Made by a program: the position numbers and the translations under genes. A stretch of DNA of 64,000 bases from Urophycis tenuis (taxonomy: Eukaryota > Chordata > Actinopteri > Gadiformes > Phycidae). The stretch spans positions 9,199,557 to 9,263,556 of the forward strand of contig JAXIVH010000018.1 in the NCBI GenBank assembly GCA_036785325.1. The letters are read 5' to 3'. The number at the start of each line of letters is the position of its first letter. The first letter of the stretch is position 1. Positions 43,489 through 53,842 of the stretch are shown one piece after another. The notes below the pieces were generated by a model. It was not told where the DNA came from and searched no databases. It saw only the letters and a program-made list of their open reading frames with translations.

Positions 43489-44034
43489 TGTCACGGACCA
43501 GACAGACGAGGACCACAATTGCGTCACGTTTCAACAGTTTATTGAAGGGTTTGGGGAAAGGGGGTGTATGGGTGTCTTTCCAGAGCTGAGTGGCGTCTCA
43601 CTGAGATGGCGGGGTGGGTTCCAGGGCAGACTCGTTGATTGTCCGGGGTCACTGGGTAAAGACACGCACACAGCCGGGGGAGAGGAGAACTGGCAGATGG
43701 AACTTCAGCAGTGGTACAGACAAGGGCTAGGCAATATTCGTCGTGATAAGGCAGAAGGCAGGTCAAGGTTACCGGGGCAGAAGATCAAAGACGTAGTTGA
43801 GCAGGTCCGATATCCCAGGTAAGAGTCAGAGGTGTATGAAGACAGGCAGGGTAACAGGTACTGGTTTGCAGACGATCTGACAAGAGTGGACTGAAAAACA
43901 GGGCTTTATATACAGGGCAAGATGAGTGGTGAATGCAGTGCAGCTGGTAGGTTAACGAGGGTTGAGCAGAGCAGAGACAGGTGGAGGTAATCAGACCAAT
44001 TAGTGGTGTTACTAGGCAGAGAGAGCTCATGACA
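43489..44034 (-). repeat. Gypsy 5' LTR
   Basis: Same 546-bp sequence as the 3' LTR, with the TATA element at about 43905 and AATAAA at 43538-43543 on the minus strand. The adjoining 16 nt (43473-43488) do not start with TGG, so no ordinary tRNA primer site is evident. Confidence 0.95.
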
Positions 44035-44110
44035 GACGAGGGCCCAAAATAAAGCCGGTGTGGAGATTGTGGAGACAGCCGTCAGTCCCCTGCCGTCAGC
44101 TGCTCTAGTG

Positions 44111-44587
44111 GTGAGTATGTTTAATATGTTTAATATGTTTCATGATCATTATATGTTTTGCGGGCTAGCTACGCTGGCTAGCTAGCATTAGCTTGTCAGC
44201 AGCTAAAGGCGTTTGCTCTCGCTGCCCGCCTGCTTGGTCTGCTTGGACATATTATAGAAACATTACATGCCAGTCTACTTCAGGACCGCTGATTTCTATC
44301 ATCAGAATAAACATGTCCTGTCAGCCATGTCAGCCTCTTTTCATATTTAGAAGAGGGGCAATTTGGGCCATTTGGTCAATTTATGTGCCACCAGAAACTG
44401 AATTTGAATCACATAATTTGAATTTATATTGTTCAATTTGAATCATTGCATTGAAAAACTGAATCTCAATTGTAATTTGAAATTGAATTTATTAGTTTGG
44501 AACTGAACATTCAGTTCTCACAAGTCAAATTCAGTTCTCAAAATTAAATTTCAATTTTCTGTGACAAACATCCGGGGGATGAGGCAG
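44111..44587. other. Non-coding, AATTTGAA-rich
   Basis: 44390-44560 is a low-complexity stretch built of CAATTTGAATC and TTCAGTTCTCA variants. No gene was recognised. Confidence 0.4.
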
Positions 44588-45130
44588 AGCAATCCTGCTT
44601 TCAAGTGTGTTGGGGTGGACTGGAACACGGTTGTTGCATCACTGGCGGAGACGAGGCAGCCTACAGGAGGGAGGTGGACAGTCTGGTGATGTTCTGTGGA
44701 AACAACAACCTCACCCTCAACACTGACAAGACCAAAGAGATGATCGTGGACATGAGGAAGGAGCAACAGCCACTGTTCATCCGAGGTCTTGAGGTTGAGA
44801 GGGTGAGCAGGTGGTGAAGAAGGCTCAGCAGCGGCTGAACTTCCTGAGGAGGCTGAGGAAATTTGGGATGGCGCCCAAGATCCTCAGCAACTTCTACAAA
44901 TGCATCATTGAGTCTGTCTTGACCACCTGCATCACCGTATGGTACGGCAGCTCAACTGTGTGGGACGGCAAACGCCTGCAGAGAGTAGTAAAGACTGTGT
45001 CTAAGATCACCAGGACACCACAGCCCTCTCTGCAGAGCATCTACCACCGCAGAGTCCACAGGAGAGCTGCCTCCATCATCAAAGACCCCACTCACCCCCA
45101 GCACGGACTCTTCACACTCCTGCCCTCAGG
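44588..45130 (+). pseudogene. Rex1-like LINE, RT C-terminal fragment
   Basis: It encodes YRREVDSLVMFCGNNNLTLN and TDKTKEMIVDMRKEQ. After a small deletion and frame change come QQRLNFLRRLRKFGMAP, FYKCIIESVLTTCITVWYGS and HGLFTLLPSG. These are the thumb and C-terminal blocks of the CR1/Rex1 RT. There is no catalytic core. It is followed directly by endonuclease sequence of a second LINE copy, the reverse of the natural order. Confidence 0.8.
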
Positions 45131-46185
45131 CACCTGTCTTCTTGCCATCACCGAGATGTGGCTTGGTGACACGGATCAAGACTCGGACCTGCTCTTAACT
45201 GGGTTTGGCAGCCCAATACGCACGGACCGGTCACCGGAGATCACCGGCAAAAGTCTAGGCGGAGGAGTCTGCTTCTACGTGAACCAGAGGTACTGTAACA
45301 CCGTGGTGATTAGAGAGAAGATATGTACTACCGATGTGGAGTTACTATCTATTTCCCTCCGTCCTTTCTACCTGCCTCGGGAATTCCAACAACTGTTTTA
45401 CACATCTACCCGCGAGCCAACGCGTCAGCTGTTTCCCAGCTGATCAGTGACGTCACACACAAACTGGACTCCTTGTGCCCTGAGGCACCAACGTTTGTCT
45501 TAGGAGATTTTAACCACTGTCATTTAAAAAAAGACTTTGAGGACATATGATCAGTATGTCACTTGTCCCACCACACAGAGAAACACCATACTGGATCTTT
45601 GCTATGGATCTGTAAGTGGGGCTTACAAATCATTTCCTTTACCTCCCTTTGGTGCTTCCTATAACAGCAGTGTTTATCTCATGCCTGTATACGAGACAAC
45701 TTTCAGACGTCTGGAGCAAGAGGAGAAAATAGTGAGAAGTCTGGTCAGAAGACAACATCTCCTCCCTCCAGGCCTGCTTCGAGTGTACAGAGTGGAACTG
45801 CTTTTATGATGTGTGTGATGATGTAAATTAACTCTCGGACACCATCTCATCATACATTACATTCTGTGTGTACTCGATAATTCCCACTAAAAAAGTGATC
45901 ACCTACCCAAATAATAAGCCTTGGGTGACTAAATAACTTAAAAGTGTGATCAACAAGAAGAAAATAACTTTCTATCTTGGTGACCCTCTGGAGAAAAAAA
46001 CAAATAAAGAAGTTAAGGAGGAAATAAGGAAGGCCAAAATAAAGTATTAGAATAAAATTGAAAGCCAGTACTATAGTGGAGATCTTAGAGCTGCCTGGAG
46101 AGGAATCAAATCTATGGCGTCACTTAACCAGTCATCTTGTGAGGCCTGGCAGCTCATCCGAGTAAATGGGGAGGAAGGTGACAAC
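45131..46185 (+). pseudogene. Rex1-like LINE, endonuclease and linker
   Basis: It encodes ITEMWLGD, GGGVCFYVNQRYCN, LRPFYLPREF and, after shifts, TFVLGDFNHCHL, a good match to the GDFN block. A linker follows with NNKPWVTK and CEAWQLIRVNGEEGDN. The frame is then cut by the ERV1-like provirus at 46186 and resumes at 54284 with LANSFNKYFSQFERTDF. Several stops and shifts make it a pseudogene. Confidence 0.8.
46181..46185. other. ERV target-site duplication, left
   Basis: ACAAC, repeated at 54284-54288. Removing the provirus and one copy restores the LINE linker reading GDN followed by LANSFNKYFSQ. Confidence 0.85.
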
Positions 46186-46621
46186 TGTGGTGGCTAAAGC
46201 ACATATCTTAACAAAAGTAAGAGGGTTCTGGGAGGCCGCAGTTTGAATGATCAAGACTTTATTATCGCTTGCAGCGAAGCAACACAAAGCCTGAGTCGGT
46301 TTGCAAAGTGACTGCCGCACATCCCCCGTGTGCCCCTTTTTGTCCTGTTTTCCAAGCATGATGTCATCACCTTAAACATCCTATACCATACACAAATGGT
46401 CCTTCCTTCCTTTATTGCCGGTGCCCATCCTCCCCATGCCTGTTCTGACCACCACTAAGCAGGCACCTTAGAGATAACATGGGGTGAACCAGGGGGTGAC
46501 CCTTGGGTTGAACCCAGGGAGGTATTTATGAGTGGGCATCTGTTTCTTTCCACAGTTAGTTAATGCTTTTCATGGAAAACCCAATGATTATACTGGTTTT
46601 AACTTGGTTAATATCTTCCAT
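46186..46621 (-). repeat. ERV 3' LTR
   Basis: 436 bp. On the minus strand it begins ATGGAAGATATTAACC and ends CCACCACA. A CATAAATACC TATA-like box lies at about 46520 and AATAAA at 46258-46263. The outer base assignment is ambiguous by one nucleotide (4- or 5-bp duplication). Confidence 0.92.
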
Positions 46622-46636
46622 ATTCCCCCCTTTGGG
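46622..46636 (-). other. ERV polypurine tract
   Basis: The minus strand reads CCAAAGGGGGGAAT directly before the 3' LTR, closely resembling the gammaretroviral polypurine tract. Confidence 0.85.
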
Positions 46637-47515
46637 GCTTACCAAGTCCCAAAAATGATGACTACATATTACAACCTTTGGTATTAGTGTCTCATAAGTG
46701 TGAACTTATAATCACATTTCATAGTGATATAGTGATTCAGACTTCAAGTTCTCCGACCATCAAATGTGGCTCTCATCAGAGACTCAGGCCTTCATCACGA
46801 GGTACATTGGGATAAACATCTACTTCCCTGTCCTAATGCCCAATTACAGGAATGTAGTAAAAATCCCCATGCACCTCCTCAGTCCTCCTGGAGTAAACCT
46901 ACCTTTTGTAGGGAAAACCTCCTTCTACGGGACTGTTTCTCGTCATATCACATGAAAATTCAACTCAGCATTCAACAATCAATGAGCATATTATGAAATG
47001 GTGACAATATGATGAACAGATGAATTTGAGGTAAATAAAAAAGAACTGAAAAACACACAAAATATGAAACTACTAAATGACTTGCTAATTCAACAATCAT
47101 CAGGTCAAAACTATCACACTACTATGAGTTGAAACATCATATATGTATATTTCTAACAAACTTTGCCTTCAGATTGTTGACACAGCTTCACTTGGTAAGG
47201 CTACCAGCATGATCAATGTGAACCTCCTCACAGTCCAAGTGTTCCCCAAGGATTAAACTAGCATTGGCTCATATTCCTCCTCCTCATCACTACGGTCATC
47301 GGTTCTCACAGGCACCCATTCTAGCCTATCTTTCTCTGCCATGTCTGCTACAGCAAGGACCTTATGGATCTCACCATACATTTGGAAACTCACCTTTCCT
47401 CATTCCTAGTTTATATTTATCTTTTAGATGGTCCTGCTGATCTTCTAATGTTACTGTCAAACACCAATGTATACGACCTTTCTGGATACCTATTTTACAC
47501 CGACCTTGTCCAATA
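46637..47515 (-). pseudogene. Remnants of env 3' region
   Basis: No long frame. Near 47340-47255 on the minus strand a short frame starts at an ATG. It encodes a charged tail with RLEWVPVRTDD and SDEEEEYEP before a stop, reminiscent of a cytoplasmic tail. Surface and fusion subunits are not recognisable, so most of env has been deleted. Confidence 0.45.
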
Positions 47516-47947
47516 TCAAATAGACCATATTTTCTGGTGAAAGCCTACCAAGCATAGCATTGTCTCTCCTAATTCTACCTCGAAAGTAATTTGTTCTCTT
47601 GATTTTAGTTCTTGAGAGGGTATTTGGGCTTGTAAGACCACTCTTTTTGACCTTTTCTCCCTTATTTGGCTTACTCGTCTCAAATACCTCAGAACCGGCT
47701 GTTCCTGCGACACTCTCATGTTATCCCTAGTACTGTCTCTTGATATCTGGCTACTCCAGTCCTGTTGTGTCATTGATGCTTCCTCCGTCCTTTGGCTCCA
47801 CCCTTGGGCCAATGGAATCTGCCAGAGGCTGTAGAGTATCAGGAACATGGTCATCTGCTTCAGCATCCTCGGTTGGGTGCAGTTGCTCCTGGCTGGGTTG
47901 GGTCTGGTCCTTCTGGGGCGGTTGGTTGGGTCTGGATGCGTCAGCAT
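47516..47947 (-). pseudogene. ERV env N-terminal fragment
   Basis: 143 codons overlapping the pol end in another frame, as in many retroviruses. A probable signal peptide is visible as MFLILYSLWQIPLAQG near residues 33-48. A charged segment containing REKRSKR follows, then a stop. A complete class I env is several times longer, and no fusion peptide, transmembrane span or SU/TM organisation remains. It is broken. Confidence 0.65.
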
Positions 47948-49889
47948 CCTGATCTTTCCCTGGCTCCTCTCTTGTCCTTGGCTGGGTGACTCTTGTGCAG
48001 TGGTTGAGGTGGTACCAGGTGGTGTTTCCCTCCACCTGGATGGCAGTTGGCGTTGCTCTGATCACCTTGAATGGTCCGTCTCTCCTTGGCTCATTCCACT
48101 TTCTCCGGAACACTTTAATGTAGACCTGGTCACCGGGCTCCACCCCCCTTGGAGGATCATCTTCCGGCTCTGGAGCTCTGTTTTTTTCCTGTTTGAATAT
48201 AAGCTTGTGTATAACAGTTAGTTGTCTGACATATTCCCTTATTTCCAATTGTAATTGTTCCAATGGAGGGCCCTTGTGGGGTCCTCTGAGCGTAGGTGCA
48301 GGCATGGGTCGACCCGTAAGCATTTCATGCGGAGTTAGATGCGTCATTCTGTTAGCTTGCATGCGATAAGTCATTAGTGCTAGTGGTAGTGCATCAATCC
48401 AATTCATTTTGGCACTTGCACATATTTTATTTATTTTTGTCTTAAGTGTGCCATTCACCCTTTCCACCATTCCCTGTGACTGAGGATGATACACACAACC
48501 CAACCTTTGTTTGATGTGTAGATGCTGTATTACTTGTTTTACAGTTTTCTGGATAAATGCTGAACCATCGTCTGAGCTTATTTCTGTCAGAATTCCAAAC
48601 CTCGGCATAACTTCTCTCGTCAAGAATTTGATTACAGTAGCTGCACTTTGATCTTTTGATGGGACTGCTTCCACCCATCTGCTAAATCTGTCTATGACCA
48701 CTAACATGTACCTTTTTCCATTCACCTTCTTAATCATATCCACATAATCTAAGACCAAATGTCTAAATGGTCCCTCAGGTGTAGGAATGTGTCCCAATGG
48801 AGTTGTGATTGTTTTTCTTACATTGTTTTTTGCACATATCTCACATTCATTAAGTTGATTATCAACCATTGTTTGCAAATATGGTGACCAAAAACCTTGT
48901 TGTCGAATTTTCCTCATTACTTCCCCCCTTGCGCAATGGTCAAAACCATGCGCATTAGTGATAAGTAAACCTAACAACGCCGTAGGCGCCAACATCATCC
49001 CATCATGGGTTCTCCATAACCCTGTGGGGGTACGTGCAGCACCCCTCTTTAGCCACATGTTTTGTTCATAGACTCCAGCCTTTTCTTGCATGCGGACAAC
49101 ATCTTCTTCAGTAGGTGCAGCTTCAGGCATGACCAGTACTGCCTGGACCGCCCTGCTACTGTTTGAGGCTACCCTGGCAGCCTCATCTGCAGCATTGTTA
49201 CCTTTGATGACATAATCATGACCTTTCTTATGAGCCTGACATTTGATTATTGCCACTTGCTTGGGCAGTAACAGTGCCAACATCAATTCCACAATCTGAT
49301 CACAATGTAATATGGGAGACCCATCTGTTTTCTTAAATCCCCTCATTTTCCATACTGCTCCGAACAAATGACATACACCGTGTGCATACGCAGCTCTGAT
49401 GTAGCTACCCCATTTTGACATTGTTACATTTACCTGCTCTTGAATGTCTCCTTTCCAGTAGACATTTGCTGTGTCTGGCTCTGATAGCACCATTTGAGAT
49501 GTCCCTGTAGTGTCAATTAGTATGCCTTGAGGTGTGCATAATATTTGTATTCCTAATTTACATAATGCATCTCTCCCTATTAGATTGACCGGCGTGGTGT
49601 CCGATACCAAAATGGGTATTTTAGCTGTACGTCCATGTAATTGTAGCGTTACTGGAGCTGTCACTGGTATTAACTGCGTTTGTCCCGAGAATCCTACAGT
49701 TTTGATAAATTTTTTCGCCATTGGGAGGTGAGAGGCATATTTTGAACCTACACATGTGTAAGTTACTCCAGTATCTGCCATCATTGGTGTGTCTCTATCA
49801 TTTACTAGAACCTGCAGTATTGGTTCCTCATCAGCCTGTTTCGTAATTGCTACATGCTGACCCTCCCCTTGTGGATTCTCTGGGCAGCC
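47751..49889 (-). pseudogene. ERV pol lacking reverse transcriptase
   Basis: Open in the gag frame straight after the UAG at 49890-49892; the first Met is at 49784 (677 codons). Protease starts at MADTGVTYT (catalytic D-T-G) and continues to VNLIGRDALCKLGI. Near residue 125 it jumps, still in frame, to the end of RNase H (AYAHGVCHLFGAVWKMRG, then CQAHKKGHDYVIKGNNAADE). The whole reverse transcriptase and most of RNase H are gone. The integrase is complete: HHCC finger (HGFDHC...CEIC), Asp in LVLDYVDM, Asp in ISSDDGSAF, Glu in YHPQSQGMVERVNG, then a C-terminal basic domain. Such a product could integrate DNA but not make it. Confidence 0.85.
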
Positions 49890-49895
49890 CTAGTA
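49887..49895 (-). promoter_or_regulatory. Gag-pol UAG junction, likely readthrough site
   Basis: Minus-strand reading TAC TAG GGC: the gag stop is amber and pol continues in the same frame with no stop for the next 700 codons. Gammaretroviruses and epsilonretroviruses use this arrangement, with a downstream RNA structure promoting suppression. Whether this copy is suppressed is inference. Confidence 0.7.
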
Positions 49896-51785
49896 ACCTT
49901 GACCCATCCAGGGTCCCGCTGGGTACTGATTATATTCTTCCTGCCTTTGCTGTCTCTGTCCCCTCTGTCTCTGTTGCTGAACTGGTTGGAAAGGAACTGT
50001 TGGACAGTCCCTGCTCATATGACCATCCTGTCCACATGACCAACATTCATTGAACCTTCTGAACTGATTGGGTGGCCCCTGTCTTTGGCCATATCTTGGC
50101 TGACCCTGTGGTCCTCTGTATTGATTAAACTGTCTCTGCCTGTACCCATTGTTAGTCCCTTGTTCTCTATTCTGAGTGAATACATTGAAAATTGGTGTGG
50201 TGGGTAACCCTTGGGCCTGAGGCTGTTGCACTAGGGGAGAGGATGCCTGCTGTGGAACTGCAGAAATGTTCATCTGAGGTGGGGGCTGCTGGACAACAGG
50301 TGTCATCGTGGCTGACTCTGCAACGACCGCCTGTTTTTTCTTGTCTTTGTCCTTTCTTGTTATTTCCTCCAACTGGAGCTGAGATAACTTTCTCTGCACC
50401 TCTCTGCTTTGTTCTTGCATTTTTTGTTCATTTTGACGATATCTTTCCACTGCATGGACCAGATGATCGCTGAACTCTTTATGAGACTTTGATGAGATCA
50501 GTCCCACCACATCTTCTAGCTTGCTCCGAACTGAGCTAGGCATTGTCTCTATTATGGAGGTTCTAAACAGGATGGAGACCAGTGGGTCTTGCTCTGGGTC
50601 TCGGTCTGTTTCCAATCTCCATCTCATGACTTGCTTCTCCAGGAAGGATGCAGGATTCTCTGTGTCACCGATTGTGGAGCCCCTCAGGTTCTTGTGGTCC
50701 ACATGGGTTGGGTATTCACTTCTTAGCGCCGCCCAGGTGTTTGGTCGGTAGATGTCAAACGTTGTTCCATCAACGCCTTCATCCAGTAGATGTTGCAGAC
50801 CCTCATTTTGCAGTACACTCTCCATCTTGGCAATACCTAGCACTCTAGCCAACAAAGCCTTCAGGTCCCCCACCGCCATCAACTTCCCTACTGTATTCTC
50901 CTCAAATATCCTGATCCACTTTGAAGCCCCATTGTGTATGTTAGGGAGTCTAGATACTAATCCCTCTAGGTCCTGTGATCCCCATGGGACATACTGAGCT
51001 TGTTGTCCCTTAACCAGAATAGGATAAACACCTGCATAACTTTTTTTCCTCCTCTCCTTTTGTGATTTTCTAAGTTCTTCCTGTAGTTCGGCCACTAGGG
51101 GGCTGTGAGGGATGTCACTGCATCTGGGTGGTGGGCCCCCCTCCCAGCTGCATTCCTTCTCTCCCTCCCTAGGTTTTCTAGAAGGTTTTTTTTCTATCTG
51201 AGTTGCTGAACTACCTTGTCTTGCATTCATATCATAACCCCTCCTATCACTATCCCTCTCATCTCTTTCACTGTCACTATCCCATTCCTTTACCGCTCCT
51301 TTAACCCCTTTGTAACAATCCATGTGTATGTGTGGTCCCCATTTTTCTTCATGATCCTCATTTTCTCTGTCAATTTCTATCTCTCCTTTTATATCTACTG
51401 TTCCTGAAATCAGTGGGTATAATCCTGTGTGGTAGGGTGGTGGACACTTTTTAAGGGGTGGTGGTTTTGGTTGTTCGGCCCTATTGACCATTTCTCTTGT
51501 TACCTTTTCTTTTTTCCTCCAATTCTCACCTTCCTTCTTAAACATGGACAATATCAGCTTTTCTCTTTCCCTTTTCTCCACTGATTTCTTTCCTGTTTTG
51601 TTACACTTGTAATTTTTTAACATTACTTCCATCTCTTCACACAGAACCACATCAAATGTCCCTTCCTTTGGCCATTTTGTTCCTTGTTTAGCGGTTCTCT
51701 TTTCCCATTTTTCTGAGATTTTTATTATTTCATCTTTATTTAAGGGGTTATTTTTACATAGTATTTCTACCGCTGATGCTGGCAT
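49890..51785 (-). CDS. ERV gag polyprotein
   Basis: 631 intact codons from MPASAVEIL. Matrix-like N-terminus with lysine-rich helices (1-110). A proline-rich segment follows with PPPLKKCPPPYHTG near 110-125; PPPY is a late-domain type motif. Then a long acidic and charged linker. The capsid region runs about 245-470 and includes YPILVKGQQAQYVPW and ASFLEKQVMRWR. A Glu/Lys/Gln coiled coil spans about 475-515. One CCHC nucleocapsid finger, CWSCGQDGHMSRDC, lies near 580-593, with an Arg/Gln-rich tail. It ends in an in-frame UAG before pol. Structural assembly of particles is the expected role. Confidence 0.85.
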   Translation of the reverse strand: MPASAVEILCKNNPLNKDEIIKISEKWEKRTAKQGTKWPKEGTFDVVLCEEMEVMLKNYKCNKTGKKSVEKREREKLILSMFKKEGENWRKKEKVTREMVNRAEQPKPPPLKKCPPPYHTGLYPLISGTVDIKGEIEIDRENEDHEEKWGPHIHMDCYKGVKGAVKEWDSDSERDERDSDRRGYDMNARQGSSATQIEKKPSRKPREGEKECSWEGGPPPRCSDIPHSPLVAELQEELRKSQKERRKKSYAGVYPILVKGQQAQYVPWGSQDLEGLVSRLPNIHNGASKWIRIFEENTVGKLMAVGDLKALLARVLGIAKMESVLQNEGLQHLLDEGVDGTTFDIYRPNTWAALRSEYPTHVDHKNLRGSTIGDTENPASFLEKQVMRWRLETDRDPEQDPLVSILFRTSIIETMPSSVRSKLEDVVGLISSKSHKEFSDHLVHAVERYRQNEQKMQEQSREVQRKLSQLQLEEITRKDKDKKKQAVVAESATMTPVVQQPPPQMNISAVPQQASSPLVQQPQAQGLPTTPIFNVFTQNREQGTNNGYRQRQFNQYRGPQGQPRYGQRQGPPNQFRRFNECWSCGQDGHMSRDCPTVPFQPVQQQRQRGQRQQRQEEYNQYPAGPWMGQGY

Positions 51786-52490
51786 GGTTACTTTTTATGA
51801 TAAGGAGTTTTCTACTTTTTGAAATTATTTCTATTATTATTATTATTATTTATTATTATTATTATTATTTAACCGTGTCCTAGCGTGGGGTATACAACTC
51901 CCTCCCACCTTTTCTAACTCCTAGCTCTGTTCCTCTTCAACTTTCTTTTTCCTTTCCTCCCTACTTAACTCTGTGACTCTCTCTCTCTTTATTTTCCTCT
52001 TTGGTGTTGCAGCTCCTCCGGAGCTGCTCGACCCCCACCTTTTCACTTTTCTCCTCTCCTCCTTTCTAACCCCTGCTCTCTACAGACTTCCCAAACCACT
52101 CTGCTCGATCCTGTTATTATTTTGTATTTTTAGGTTAGTTGTTAATTATAATACTTTATCTTTATCTATATCTCTATCACTTCTAGCACTCGTCCTATGC
52201 TCCTACTCTCAAATAATTAACTACAATGGACGAAAACACAATTCTCTGACTTTGCAGACCCTTTCTCTCTTGAAAGGCAGTATCTCAGATTTACCAACAC
52301 AAAACAAAGCTCCCGATCAAGCTTAACACAAAATAACTCCAACCAACCAAGTGAGGCCTCCTGTCAGAGGAGTGTCTCAGACTTTTAAACTTAAAAATGA
52401 ATAATCATATGAGTATCAGTTACTCCTACACCTTATTCTAAAATACTTTCCTCAACAGTTTTTGAGAAATGTATGTATTTTGTTTTTGAA
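51786..52490 (-). other. ERV leader, gag-proximal part
   Basis: Untranslated leader upstream of gag, pyrimidine-rich on the plus strand, with an ATT-type simple repeat at 51830-51870. No coding feature was recognised. Confidence 0.5.
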
Positions 52491-52493
52491 TGA

Positions 52494-52768
52494 CGATCCT
52501 TCAGTATCACTGATTTAACAGATCAGTTATAAAATTAATAAAATAGACACCATCTTAAGAATAGCCACTGAGCGTTTGTCCTTACGCCTTTAATGGACTA
52601 CCTTCGTGGCCATCCGTGGACAAAAACAATGGCGATCCTTCAGTATCACTGATTTAACAGATCTGTTATAAAATTAATAAAATAGACACCATCTTAAGAA
52701 TAGCCACTGAGCGTTTGTCCTTACGCCTTTAATGGACTACCTTCGTGGCCATCCGTGGACAAAAACAA
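52494..52768 (-). repeat. 139-bp tandem duplication in ERV leader
   Basis: CGATCCTTCAGTATCACTGA begins at 52494 and again at 52633. The two copies run to about 52768 and differ by about one base in the portion read (GATCAG versus GATCTG). Confidence 0.9.
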
Positions 52769-52894
52769 AGTACTGTCCCTACTCTAACAATGAATTTAGT
52801 TATTTGATCGTTTCCCAATGCGTCCAAATTATTATACTCTACCCGAGCAGACCTTACCCAAGCTTATCTTGGTAAGCGGTAACCGCAGAGTTAG

Positions 52895-53165
52895 GATCTA
52901 CCCAAGCAGTCCCTAGCAGCGCTACTAGGCGGTATGTCAGAATCCCCAATCTGACCAAGCAGACCCTCCCCTTAGGAGGCGGTATCTCAGATTACTTTTC
53001 TCAATCTCTAAAGTCTGACGAAGCGGACCCTCCCCGTAGGAGGCGGTATCTCAGACAAACAATCCAATCTGACGAAGCAGACCCTCCCCGTAGGAGGCGG
53101 TATCTCAGATTTCTTCAGCCTGACGAAGCGGCCCCTCCCCGTAGGAGGCGGTATCGCAGACTACC
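52895..53165 (-). repeat. Tandem stem-loop array in ERV leader
   Basis: Five variants of a 40-60-bp unit. The best three read CTGACGAAGC, then CCTCCCCGTAGGAGG, then CGGTATCTCAG or a close variant. Each has a self-complementary CCTCC/GGAGG core and CTGA/TCAG outer arms. On the retroviral RNA strand the loop contains UACG closed by C and G. Its position between primer site and gag fits a packaging or dimerisation region. Confidence 0.8.
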
Positions 53166-53824
53166 TGCCCGTTCAGCCCTTTATAATACTTCTTCACTAA
53201 TTGTACTATAAAGCGGTATCCACAGGATTTAAAAATAAAAAACAATTTACCCTAATACAACATTTACTAGGGACCTGCCGTTCTTCCAGTGCAATATCTA
53301 TGCTCTAATTATACTACAAAAGGACAGCCACAGGATTTAGGTTAGGAAAATTTACCCTACTAGTGTAGGGACCTGATCGTTCAACCCTCTGCAGTATCTA
53401 TAGTCCAATTCGTACTACAAAGCGGTACCCACAGGCTTTAACAAAAATACAAACATTTCAGCAATTTAGTAAACCACAGAGCATTATGGTTAGTCAATTC
53501 AGTATATCACAGAGCATCATAGTTTGTTAATAAACCACAAAGCATTAAGGATAACACATAAATTAGTAAACCACAATAACCATGATTTGATGCTGAGCAC
53601 TCATTCCCGGCCTCCCCCTCTTTTTCTTTACACACTGGTTTATTTTTTGGAGAGACACTTGACTTACTGCTTAGCGTTAGGATGGGTCGAGCACAGATCA
53701 CACAGTTTCCTATAAGTAATAGGCAAGAACGTAGCTTACCTTTTTATAATGAGTGGCCACTCGTAGTGTGGTCTGTGCGGACGCCAACCCGCAGCGAAGC
53801 AGTCGTCTTGGCCCCTTTTCTTGA

Positions 53825-53842
53825 ATCCTGTTCGTGACGCCA
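53825..53842 (-). promoter_or_regulatory. ERV primer-binding site, tRNA-Ser(CGA) type
   Basis: The minus strand starts TGGCGTCACGAACAGGAT, 5 nt after the 5' LTR. The plus strand (53823-53842, GAATCCTGTTCGTGACGCCA) equals the 3' end of vertebrate tRNA-Ser(CGA) including CCA, from my memory of that tRNA. Confidence 0.8.

Larger units (their letters stand above)
38483..44034 (-). mobile_element. Full-length Ty3/Gypsy chromovirus, minus strand
   Basis: 5552 bp with 546-bp LTRs that read identical by eye, TG...CA ends, the 5-bp duplication GACGA, one open gag-pol frame and a polypurine tract. The integrase is followed by a chromodomain, placing it with the chromoviruses. Intact coding capacity and matching LTRs mean a very recent insertion. 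It lies in an ATG-started open frame. Confidence 0.96.
38443..44110 (+). other. Possible first coding exon split by the Gypsy insertion
   Basis: With the Gypsy copy and one duplicated GACGA removed, an ATG at 38443 in good context (AGAGAGATGG) opens a frame. It runs through 38482, resumes at 44040 and continues to 44110, where GTGAGT gives a donor consensus. About 37 codons result, starting MAKSLFNRTVKRTRAQ and ending before GTGAGT. I do not recognise the protein. It could be a host first exon, part of another transposon, or chance. Confidence 0.35.

Noticed and set aside
53823..53842. tRNA gene 3' end
   Set aside because: Only the last 20 bases match tRNA-Ser. There is no cloverleaf upstream, and the position beside the LTR shows a primer site.
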